This document shows positions 1-5,404 of a stretch of DNA of 5,404 nt, one piece after another. This DNA comes from JBFMHD01 sp040752395 [NCBI: Candidatus Hydrogenedentota bacterium]. Its GTDB lineage: Bacteria; JBFMHD01. The notes beneath the pieces were generated by a model. That model did not search any database and had not been told where the DNA came from. It worked only from the letters and a program-made list of their open reading frames with translations. A program made the position numbers and the translations under genes. The DNA is taken from the NCBI GenBank assembly GCA_040752395.1, contig JBFMHD010000190.1:1-5404 (forward strand), read 5' to 3'. The first letter of the stretch is position 1; every line of letters begins with the position of its first letter.

Positions 1-829
1 TTTTTATTTTGTTTTTTCCTATCTCTCTGAAAAATATAACAATCAAAGCATCTTTATGTTCTCTGAGATAATTTATTAGATCCTCGGTATCACCAGCGGT
101 CGCACGTATTTTTTTCATATCATTCATTGTTAAATAAGAATAAATACAGAGATTATCTTTTGTTAAAAGAGCACGTTTAAGAACTATTCCAGCAAGTTTT
201 AATGAAGAACTTGAACGGGATTGATATATTTGCTGGTATATAGAAAAAGGGTCCAGACCATAACTGAGTAAATCACCTGCAATTGTCATAGCTTCTTTAG
301 TCGTATTATTCTGTGAGAAGTTCCCTGTATCAACCACAAAACCGACATATAACCATAGAGCAATGGTTTTCTCTATAGGGATTTTAGTGTATTTCAAAAA
401 ATTATAGATAATCTCTGAAGTCGATGAGGCATTAACATCTGTTATAGATAGTGAAACCACGTCTTCACCAGACTGGTGATGGTCAATAATAACAATTGCG
501 CTGCATTTATTTCTATCTATAAAATGACGCATCCTGCCTATTCTATTAAGTGAATTTGTATCAGTTATAATTAAAAGGTCAAAGTTCTGACAGAGATATT
601 CTTCAGAATACTGTTTTATCGAATCTATTTCTGGCAAAAATTTTATTCTATCCGGGATCCTGTCATCGATTATTACTTCGACTTTTTTATCGTATAATTT
701 TAGAACCTTTTTCAACGTTAAAGCACTGCCTATACCATCTCCATCAGAATTAATATGGGTAGTAATAAGAAAGGAATCTTTTTGTTCAAATAACTCTTTT
801 AATTTAAGAAAAATATTATCTTCTATCAT
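1..829 (-). CDS. nrnA: Bifunctional oligoribonuclease / pAp phosphatase NrnA (DHH family), partial at its 3' end
   Basis: My own translation gives an open frame of 276 codons from the ATG at 829-827 running off the left edge. DHH phosphoesterase motifs appear in order: H25-x3-D29-G-D31 followed by GS (motif I), D90 in IITDTN (motif II), D116-H117-H118 (motif III), then NASSTSEI (133-140) and D167 in VVDTGNF (motif IV). These are the expected Mn-binding residues. The end, around GDTEDLINYLREH and FFREIG, matches the start of the DHHA1 substrate-binding domain; the glycine-rich GGGH end of that domain lies outside the window. Family members are about 310-330 aa, so roughly 40-50 residues are missing. 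NrnA degrades 2-5 nt RNAs and dephosphorylates pAp in the cytoplasm. The start overlaps the end of rbfA by 14 nt. An in-frame stop lies 11 codons upstream with no other standard start between, and GGAAGAAGG (830-838) abuts the ATG. Motif I has Asn27-Ser28 where PDGD-type members have Pro before Asp. The DHH family is certain; the NrnA subtype is likely from length and gene context. Confidence 0.9.
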   Translation of the reverse strand, partial: MIEDNIFLKLKELFEQKDSFLITTHINSDGDGIGSALTLKKVLKLYDKKVEVIIDDRIPDRIKFLPEIDSIKQYSEEYLCQNFDLLIITDTNSLNRIGRMRHFIDRNKCSAIVIIDHHQSGEDVVSLSITDVNASSTSEIIYNFLKYTKIPIEKTIALWLYVGFVVDTGNFSQNNTTKEAMTIAGDLLSYGLDPFSIYQQIYQSRSSSSLKLAGIVLKRALLTKDNLCIYSYLTMNDMKKIRATAGDTEDLINYLREHKDALIVIFFREIGKNKIK

Positions 830-1169
830 CCTTCTTCCATCTATCCATAATAGAAATAATTCTCATTCCATCTCTTATCCTGTGGTCGAGCGCAAATACA
901 AGTTCAGGTATCTTTTTTAATCTCAGTCGTTTTTTCAGGATGTATCTTATTTCACCAGAAGATTCATTAAGATAGGATATCTGTTTTTCTTCATCTTCTT
1001 TCTCTAAATTGATAAAACTGATATATACCTTAGCTAAAGAGAGGTCATTTGTTAGAGCCACTTCTATTATTGAGAAAATACCTATTTTTTTTTTTAGATC
1101 ATTATATAATATGTTGTTTATCTCTTGTTGAAAAAGAGATTCAATTTTTTTTAAACGAATTTCATTCAT
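816..1169 (-). CDS. rbfA: 30S ribosome-binding factor RbfA
   Basis: This is a 117-residue protein of usual RbfA length. RbfA is a single-domain KH protein that binds the 30S subunit near the 5' end of 16S rRNA and assists late 30S maturation and cold adaptation. Family features visible are the N-terminal helix with RLKKIESLFQQEI, the strand VALTNDLSLAKVYISF (37-52, matching the conserved 'S-D-L-A-K-V-Y-V' region), the helix kink SSG at 70-72 (the A-x-G of the RbfA KH fold) followed by EIRYILKKRLRLKKIPEL, and the conserved F-x-x-D (92-95). The start ATG shares four bases with the ylxP stop (ATGA), and GGAG at 1178-1181 stands 8 nt upstream. The stop is TAA at 818-816, inside the start of nrnA. 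Codons 25-29 contain a run of eleven A on the coding strand. The gene lacks the long charged C-terminal tail seen in some homologues. Confidence 0.95.
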   Translation of the reverse strand: MNEIRLKKIESLFQQEINNILYNDLKKKIGIFSIIEVALTNDLSLAKVYISFINLEKEDEEKQISYLNESSGEIRYILKKRLRLKKIPELVFALDHRIRDGMRIISIMDRWKKDDRR

Positions 1170-1474
1170 GATAATAACTCCGGGTGATAAAACTCTTCTT
1201 TATGTTCAAGTATGTTCATTTCTGAGATTTCCTCGATTATTCTTTTTATTTTCTGTATTCTGTCATTTAAAAAAGAAGAGTCTCCATTTATAAAACTAAA
1301 ACCAATTAATCCTAATTTTTTATCATCATTAAAATTTATCTCACAAGCAGAAAAACCAAGATTTTTTGCTTTTTCTAAAAGCGGTAAAACTACCGAGCGT
1401 TTTTCTTTAAGTGACCGAGAATAAGGTATCTGAATCTTTATAATTAATGTATATAATATAATTTTTGTTTTCAT
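1166..1474 (-). CDS. ylxP: YlxP-like DUF503 family protein
   Basis: This is a 102-residue protein matching the DUF503/YlxP family in length and pattern. A first strand (LYTLIIKIQIP) is followed by the family's SLKEKR signature (21-26), a helix (VVLPLLEKAKN), a strand FSACEINFND where homologues have FNVSVAEVD, then LGLIGFSFING and a long amphipathic helix FLNDRIQKIKRIIEEI. No signal peptide or membrane segment is seen, so it should be cytoplasmic. The molecular role is not settled; in Bacillus and many other bacteria the gene sits in this same cluster between infB and rbfA, which suggests a link to ribosome maturation (inference). It begins 19 nt after the infB stop. The region before its ATG has only a weak purine-rich match (GAGAGACATAGAAG), so translation may rely on ribosomes coming from infB. 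It ends with TGA overlapping the rbfA start. Confidence 0.87.
   Translation of the reverse strand: MKTKIILYTLIIKIQIPYSRSLKEKRSVVLPLLEKAKNLGFSACEINFNDDKKLGLIGFSFINGDSSFLNDRIQKIKRIIEEISEMNILEHKEEFYHPELLS
1178..1181 (-). promoter_or_regulatory. Ribosome binding site of rbfA, inside ylxP
   Basis: GGAG on the minus strand sits 8 nt before the rbfA ATG (1169), within the last codons of ylxP. Together with the ATGA stop/start overlap it supports both the chosen rbfA start and translation coupled to ylxP. Confidence 0.7.
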
Positions 1475-1493
1475 CTTCTATGTCTCTCATTCG

Positions 1494-3617
1494 TTATGTA
1501 TCAACCTCTTTAGAGATGTAACATTCAAGTATATCTCCTACTTTGATGTCATTAAAATTTTCTACCAGTATCCCGCATTCAAAACCTTCTTTAACTTCTC
1601 GTACATCGTCTTTGAACCTCTTAAGAGAAGCTGGTCTGCCCTCGTAAAGCATAACACCATCCCTGATAATCTTTATTCTGCCTTTTCTATGAATATTCCC
1701 GCTTGTTACCAAACAACCACCAACGGTACCAAGATGCGAGATTTTAAATAGTTCTTTTATCTCAGCTTTACCATACAATTGTTCCACAATCTCAGGTTCA
1801 AGCATACCTTTTATCGCCATTTTTATATCATCAATGATTTGATATATAATATCATAGATTCGTATCTCGACTTTCTCTTTTTTGGCAAGCTCCAAAGCAC
1901 TCTCCAGAGTCCTTACCTGAAACCCAAGTATCATAGCATCTGAGGCACTTGCAAGAAGCACGTCACCATCATTGATAGCTCCGGTGCCGGTCGAAACAAG
2001 ATGTACATTGATCTCATCTGTGCTTAATTTCAATAACATATCTGTTAAAGCTTCTACTGATCCTTTTCTGTCTGCTTTTAAAATAATGTTGAGTTGTTGT
2101 TTCACACCCTCTTTAACCTGTTTTGATATCTCTTCGAGTGTTATTTTTTTTCTAACGTTTAATCTGTCTGTTTTAGTCAGCTCTTTTCGCTTCTCAGATA
2201 TAATTCTCGCTTCCCTTTCAGTTAGTGTAGCAGTTAATTTATCGCCCACCTCAGGTAACTCATTAAACCCAAGTATAAGAACAGGGTGCGAGGGATGAGC
2301 AACAGTAATTGGCTCCATTTTATCGTTAAACATATTTCTTATCTTACCAAAAACAGAACCACAAACAAAAGTATCACCAACTTCTAATGTTCCACGTTTA
2401 ACAATCGCAGCACCTATTATACCTATCTTGGGGTCGATCCTTGACTCTATTATAGTAGCAGTGGCTTTTCTATGAGGATTGGCTTTTAATTCCATCATTT
2501 CAGCCTGAAATAATATCGCTTCAAGTAGTTGAGGTACAGCCTCGCCTGTTTTAGCAGATATCTTAATTACAATCGTTTTCCCACCCCATTCCTCAGGTGT
2601 AAGATTATACTCAACAAGTTGCTGTTTAATTCTGTCAGGACTAACATTCGGTAAATCACTTTTATTAATAGCAACGATAATGGGACAATTTGCTGATTGT
2701 GCGTGTCGTATAGCTTCAATTGTTTGTGGCATAATACCATCATCAGCAGCTATTACCAGAACTACAATATCAGTGACCTGTGCTCCGCGTGCCCGCATAG
2801 CTGTAAACGCCTCGTGACCAGGTGTATCTATAAAAGTTATAGTTCTACCATCATCTAAAGTTACCACACTTGCGCCTATATGTTGTGTTATACCACCGGC
2901 TTCAGTAGCAACTATATTTGTTTTTCTTATATAATCGAGCAAAGTTGTTTTGCCGTGGTCAACATGTCCCATCACTGTTACAATTGGTGGTCGTGGCTTT
3001 AAATCATCCACCCTGTCCTCTTCTTCACGACCTTCCTCAATATATAAACCAGAAACCCTGGCCTCAAACCCGAAATCAAGCGCTATTGTAGATGCTGTCT
3101 CTGCATCAATAGGCTGACTGAGCGTACAGAGATATCCTCCATCAACAAGTTTTTTTAAAACTTTAGCAGGTTCTACATTCATCTTTCTTGCAAGATCTCT
3201 AACTAAAATAGGGTTCTGAATCTCAATAACCCTTAATTCTTCTTTCTCTTCTTTTAGTTTACGTTTCTGTTCTGATATAATCTTATTAAGTATAATGTCT
3301 TCTTCTATGACCTCTCTTTGTTTCTTGGTTTTTATTTGTTTTTGGGGTTTCTTTTTTTCGATTTTTTGGGGGATTAAAGGTATCTCTTGCAGAGGTGGAG
3401 GTTTTACTTCAAGTGGTTCAATTTTTTTTTCTTCTTCAATTAAAGCCTTTGGTTTTTGTTTTGCTTTTTTTTCTTTGAACTTGTCTAGAATGAGTTTTAC
3501 AGTTTCATCATCAAGATTCTGCATTCTGTTTTTTACAGTAATGTTTTTATCTTTTAAAAATTCTATTATCGTATCACTTTTAACACCGCATTCTCGAGCC
3601 ACTTCAAAAATTCTCAT
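1494..3617 (-). CDS. infB: Translation initiation factor IF-2
   Basis: The 707-residue protein is a compact IF2, the GTPase that places fMet-tRNA on the 30S subunit and promotes 70S joining. Residues 1-50 (MRIFEVARECGV...) form an IF2_N module. A Lys/Glu/Pro-rich linker follows (about 50-130), then a second IF2_N-like module (about 135-190, NPILVRDLARKMNV). The G domain has G1 GHVDHGKT (217-224), the G2 region GGITQHIGA (241-249), G3 DTPGH (264-268, with catalytic His268), G4 NKSD (318-321) and G5 SAK (354-356). Domain II (about 385-465), domain III (about 505-600) and the initiator-tRNA-binding C2 domain (about 615-707; GGCLVTSG, EGRPASLKRFKDDV, ECGI) are all complete. The length is close to short forms such as that of Bacillus subtilis and much shorter than cyanobacterial or enterobacterial IF2. 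The ATG shares its A with the nusA stop (TAATG); GGAG at 3629-3632, inside nusA, lies 11 nt upstream, so coupled translation is likely. Stop is TAA. Confidence 0.98.
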   Translation of the reverse strand: MRIFEVARECGVKSDTIIEFLKDKNITVKNRMQNLDDETVKLILDKFKEKKAKQKPKALIEEEKKIEPLEVKPPPLQEIPLIPQKIEKKKPQKQIKTKKQREVIEEDIILNKIISEQKRKLKEEKEELRVIEIQNPILVRDLARKMNVEPAKVLKKLVDGGYLCTLSQPIDAETASTIALDFGFEARVSGLYIEEGREEEDRVDDLKPRPPIVTVMGHVDHGKTTLLDYIRKTNIVATEAGGITQHIGASVVTLDDGRTITFIDTPGHEAFTAMRARGAQVTDIVVLVIAADDGIMPQTIEAIRHAQSANCPIIVAINKSDLPNVSPDRIKQQLVEYNLTPEEWGGKTIVIKISAKTGEAVPQLLEAILFQAEMMELKANPHRKATATIIESRIDPKIGIIGAAIVKRGTLEVGDTFVCGSVFGKIRNMFNDKMEPITVAHPSHPVLILGFNELPEVGDKLTATLTEREARIISEKRKELTKTDRLNVRKKITLEEISKQVKEGVKQQLNIILKADRKGSVEALTDMLLKLSTDEINVHLVSTGTGAINDGDVLLASASDAMILGFQVRTLESALELAKKEKVEIRIYDIIYQIIDDIKMAIKGMLEPEIVEQLYGKAEIKELFKISHLGTVGGCLVTSGNIHRKGRIKIIRDGVMLYEGRPASLKRFKDDVREVKEGFECGILVENFNDIKVGDILECYISKEVDT

Positions 3618-5203
3618 TAAATTTGTTTCTCCATTTTTTTATTTATTTCTTTCATAAATTTGCTAATCTCCTTTTTGTTATAACCGGCATAGGAAAGCCA
3701 GGCATCGAAATCACCCCGCTCTACATAACCCTTCAACTCATCTAAAGATAGGCTCAAAGAGAGCTCTTTTAATTCTTCTATGTTTGCTGCTTCTTTACCA
3801 TCTTCGAAAATAAAAGATTCTATTTCGAGTTCTTTTTTCTCTGGTTCTTTCTTTTCTTCTTTTGGTTCCTTGACTTTTTCTTTCTCCTTCAGCTCTTTTA
3901 TAACCTTCTCCTTCTCTAAATCAGCTTTTTCTTTAAGTTTTAATACCGCCTTCAATATCTTCTCAGCACTCTTTAACCCGATACCATCAATTTTTGCAAG
4001 GTCTTCAGGTGTTTTATCAAGTAAATTACGCACAATGGTATAACCACTTGCGATAAGTTTCTGTAAAGTCTTTTCACCAATACCATCAAGGTCCTTCACA
4101 GCTGTATCTTCAAATGCTCTCTGTATCCCCTGGATAGCATCAAACTCAGAAAAAGCCGCTTTCTTTTTAATCTCAGCATCACTCTTTATATCTATCTTCC
4201 AACCAGTAAGTTTAGCAGCTAATCTCACATTCTGTCCTGCTTTTCCTATGGCGAGTGATTGTTTATCCTGCGGAACTATTACTGATGCTTCCTTTTCTGC
4301 TTCATTTATTTCTATTGTAATAACAGGTGCGGGTGATAATGCATTTATAATAAAATTATTTATATTTTCATCCCATTTAATTATATCTATTTTTTCACCG
4401 TTTAATTCTCTCATAATAGTCTGAATCCTTGTTCCGCGCTGCCCAACACAGGTGCCGATAGGGTCTATCTCCTGCTTTGTACTCTTTATAGCTACTTTTG
4501 TTCTGTAACCGGCTTCTCGCGCTATCTCTTTAATCTCAAGGGTATTGTCTGCTATTTCAGGAACCTCAGACTCAAATAACCGTCTGACTAAATCAGAATG
4601 AGTGCGAGAGACAATCACCTGAGCCTGGGAACCTTTTGTAAGCTCTTTAACCTCAAGTATTATTACGCGTATCCGCTGCTCAGGTACATAGGTATCATTT
4701 GGCATCTGCTCTTTTTTAGGTAGCAATGCCTCAACCCTACCTATTGTCAAAAATACATTGCCTTTGCTGATACGCTGAATCCTTGCATTAACAAGTTCTC
4801 CTTGTTTGTTTTTAAACTCATCATATATCATCCCTTTTTCAGCACGCCTTAACTCTTGCTGAAAAACGTTTTTTACTGTTAAAGCAGCTATTCTATTAAA
4901 ATCTTTTGGTTTGATCTCAAGTTCAATAAAATCATCTATTTTCACGGACTTCTTATAATTCTTTGCTTCTTCAAAAGATATCTCATACTGTTTGTCTATC
5001 AGGTTTTCAACAACCCGACGTGTTGAAAAAATTCTTATGTTACCTTTCTTTTTATCAAACTCTACTTTAACATTATCAGTTTCACCATAATTCTTCTTGT
5101 ACGCTTTCAAAATCGCTTCTTCAATGATATCGATTAATATATTTTGCGGTACACCCTTTTCTTCTTCTAATTCTTTTAATGCTGATACAAACGCTGTTTC
5201 CAT
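3617..5203 (-). CDS. nusA: Transcription termination/antitermination factor NusA
   Basis: This 528-residue NusA binds RNA polymerase and nascent RNA, modulating pausing, termination and antitermination. Domains in order: the RNAP-binding N-terminal domain (about 1-125, METAFVSALKELEEEKG, EEAILKAYKK), S1 (about 132-200), KH1 with G254-Q-R-G257 followed by NGEKIDIIKW, and KH2 with G320-K-A-G323 followed by QNVRLAAKLTGWKIDI. A helix-hairpin-helix pair then has GIG at 374-376 and 407-409, comparable to the acidic-repeat region of longer NusA proteins. Residues about 421-460 are a Lys/Glu linker, and 461-528 form a C-terminal module I do not recognise. The ATG at 5203-5201 is preferred because GAGGGAGG lies 7 nt upstream and the protein then begins exactly like family members. 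An ATG at 5257 in the same frame would add 18 residues encoded partly in repeat sequence and has no good ribosome binding site. It is the first gene of the cluster in this window, with no rimP directly upstream. Confidence 0.97.
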   Translation of the reverse strand: METAFVSALKELEEEKGVPQNILIDIIEEAILKAYKKNYGETDNVKVEFDKKKGNIRIFSTRRVVENLIDKQYEISFEEAKNYKKSVKIDDFIELEIKPKDFNRIAALTVKNVFQQELRRAEKGMIYDEFKNKQGELVNARIQRISKGNVFLTIGRVEALLPKKEQMPNDTYVPEQRIRVIILEVKELTKGSQAQVIVSRTHSDLVRRLFESEVPEIADNTLEIKEIAREAGYRTKVAIKSTKQEIDPIGTCVGQRGTRIQTIMRELNGEKIDIIKWDENINNFIINALSPAPVITIEINEAEKEASVIVPQDKQSLAIGKAGQNVRLAAKLTGWKIDIKSDAEIKKKAAFSEFDAIQGIQRAFEDTAVKDLDGIGEKTLQKLIASGYTIVRNLLDKTPEDLAKIDGIGLKSAEKILKAVLKLKEKADLEKEKVIKELKEKEKVKEPKEEKKEPEKKELEIESFIFEDGKEAANIEELKELSLSLSLDELKGYVERGDFDAWLSYAGYNKKEISKFMKEINKKMEKQI

Positions 5204-5210
5204 TTTAAAT

Positions 5211-5218
5211 CCTCCCTC
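5211..5218 (-). promoter_or_regulatory. Ribosome binding site of nusA
   Basis: The minus strand reads GAGGGAGG followed by seven A/T bases and then ATG at 5203. This is the strongest Shine-Dalgarno match in the window and decides the nusA start in favour of 5203 over the in-frame ATG at 5257. Confidence 0.88.
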
Positions 5219-5231
5219 AAAAAACCTCGTA

Positions 5232-5260
5232 ACTATAATAATATCAAGTAGAAGCAAGAA
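5232..5260 (-). promoter_or_regulatory. Possible weak promoter for the nusA operon
   Basis: Between the nusA ribosome binding site and the first tandem repeat, the minus strand is AT-rich and offers two -10-like hexamers, TATTAT (5243-5238) and TATAGT (5237-5232). Bases at the -35 distance (TCTTGC or TTCTTG) match TTGACA poorly and fall in the repeat array. This is a candidate only; the operon could equally be transcribed from farther upstream. Confidence 0.2.
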
Positions 5261-5268
5261 GCAAGAAG
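5251..5268. repeat. Short tandem array A, 7-base unit GAAGCAA
   Basis: Two full copies of GAAGCAA and a partial third (GAAG) lie head to tail in noncoding DNA upstream of nusA. The array is the one nearest the gene and overlaps the region where a nusA promoter would be expected. Confidence 0.8.
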
Positions 5269-5269
5269 T

Positions 5270-5311
5270 CTGACTCCTGACTCCTAACTCCTAATTTTGA
5301 ATTTTTAATTT
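5270..5311. repeat. Short tandem array B, 7-base units CTGACTC / CTAACTC grading into TAATTTT / GAATTTT
   Basis: From 5270 the sequence reads CTGACTC, CTGACTC, CTAACTC and CTAATTT in a strict 7-base period. It then continues at 7-base spacing as TAATTTT (5292), GAATTTT (5299) and TAATTT (5306). The first half is GC-moderate and the second half almost pure A/T, so two related arrays appear to merge. No reading frame or strong hairpin explains the period. Confidence 0.8.
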
Positions 5312-5317
5312 AACTTT

Positions 5318-5349
5318 CTGCCTCTGTGCCTTTGTGCCTCTGTGCCTTT
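5318..5349. repeat. Short tandem array C, 8-base unit CTGTGCCT / TTGTGCCT
   Basis: A partial copy (CTGCCT, 5318-5323) is followed by three full copies at 5324, 5332 and 5340, alternating CTGTGCCT, TTGTGCCT, CTGTGCCT, and a degraded end. The period is 8, unlike arrays A and B. Confidence 0.85.
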
Positions 5350-5350
5350 C

Positions 5351-5376
5351 CTTTGAATCTTTCAATCTTTCAATCT
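5351..5376. repeat. Short tandem array D, 8-base unit CTTTCAAT
   Basis: CTTTGAAT (5351) is followed by two exact CTTTCAAT copies (5359, 5367) and a terminal CT. The array ends 7 bases before the putative tRNA 5' end, so any promoter for that RNA would have to lie in or across arrays C and D. Confidence 0.85.
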
Positions 5377-5383
5377 GTAGAGT

Positions 5384-5404
5384 AGAGCGCTGGCGCAGTA
5401 GGAT
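5384..5404 (+). tRNA. Possible 5' end of a tRNA gene, cut by the window edge
   Basis: The last 21 bases stand out as GC-rich against AT-rich surroundings and fit the invariant 5' positions of a tRNA. A seven-base acceptor strand AGAGCGC (5384-5390) is followed by T8, G9, the D-stem GGCGC-like strand G10-C11-G12-C13, then A14, G15, T16, A17 and the conserved G18-G19, and A, T. The pattern CAG-NN-GGAT is common in bacterial D-loops. The D-stem 3' strand, anticodon, T-arm and acceptor 3' side are outside, so neither identity nor completeness can be judged. An acceptor strand starting with A is less common than one starting with G. It would be divergent from the nusA operon. A chance match cannot be excluded. 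Confidence 0.42.

Noticed and set aside
1212-1424. Plus-strand open frame of 70 codons opposite ylxP
   Set aside because: It is antisense to the conserved DUF503 gene and its Phe/Ser content is that of a reversed Lys/Glu-rich gene.
1478-1490. Upstream ATG near 1490 as the start of ylxP
   Set aside because: It is 16 bases before the chosen ATG and therefore in another frame.
1475-1493. Transcription terminator between infB and ylxP
   Set aside because: The gap is only 19 bases with no inverted repeat and no T-run on the coding strand.
1972-2298. Plus-strand open frame of 108 codons opposite infB
   Set aside because: It lies wholly antisense to the conserved domain II-III region of IF2 and shows no motif.
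3295-3657. Plus-strand open frame of 120 codons opposite the 5' part of infB
   Set aside because: It is Ser/Phe-rich, the expected reverse reading of the Lys/Glu-rich IF2 linker, and it has no ribosome binding site or family resemblance.
3780-4043. Plus-strand open frame of 87 codons opposite nusA
   Set aside because: It is a Ser/Phe repeat composition mirrored from the Lys/Glu linker of NusA; no independent evidence of coding.
5204-5257. An 18-residue N-terminal extension of NusA starting at the ATG at 5257
   Set aside because: It begins in tandem-repeat DNA, has no good ribosome binding site and precedes a near-perfect Shine-Dalgarno and a canonical NusA N-terminus at 5203.
5251-5376. CRISPR array
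   Set aside because: Units are only 7-8 bases, directly abutting with no spacers, and change sequence from array to array; there are no cas genes.
5377-5404. Internal segment of a tRNA reading TAGAGCGC as the 3' side of a D-arm
   Set aside because: No complementary GCTC strand lies upstream in the repeat sequence; the reading with TGGCGCAG as the D-arm start fits much better.

Overview
The window is an AT-rich piece of a bacterial chromosome. It carries most of the conserved nusA-infB transcription/translation cluster, all on the minus strand and reading right to left: nusA (5203-3617), infB (3617-1494), a YlxP/DUF503 gene (1474-1166), rbfA (1169-816) and the 5' part of a DHH-family nanoRNase/pAp-phosphatase gene (nrnA, 829 to beyond base 1). 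The proteins are typically bacterial: NusA with S1 and two KH domains, IF2 with a GHVDHGKT P-loop, and RbfA. The lineage cannot be fixed from sequence alone. The base composition, lysine-rich proteins and intergenic repeats would suit an uncultured candidate-phylum bacterium. A cyanobacterium looks unlikely, because IF2 is short (707 aa) and the gene order differs.

The five genes are packed as one transcription unit. nusA and infB share one base (TAATG), infB and ylxP are separated by 19 nt, ylxP and rbfA overlap by 4 nt (ATGA), and rbfA and nrnA overlap by 14 nt. No terminator-like hairpin is visible between them. Their roles fit together: NusA controls elongation, pausing and antitermination by RNA polymerase; IF2 delivers initiator tRNA to the ribosome; RbfA matures the 30S subunit; NrnA clears the shortest RNA fragments and pAp. 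YlxP is a conserved cluster member of uncertain function.

The roughly 200 bases upstream of nusA (5204-5404) hold no protein gene. They contain a strong nusA ribosome binding site, an AT-rich stretch that could hold a weak promoter, and then a run of short tandem-repeat arrays with 7- or 8-base units and several unrelated sequences (5251-5376). The last 21 bases match the 5' end of a tRNA gene on the plus strand (acceptor 5' side, T8, G9 and a D-arm with GG), cut off by the window edge. rimP, ylxR and the L7Ae-like ylxQ, often found in this cluster, are not in the window, and no rimP lies directly upstream of nusA.

I found no undescribed defence, mobile or metabolic system. The least ordinary parts are the repeat block upstream of nusA and an unrecognised C-terminal extension of NusA.
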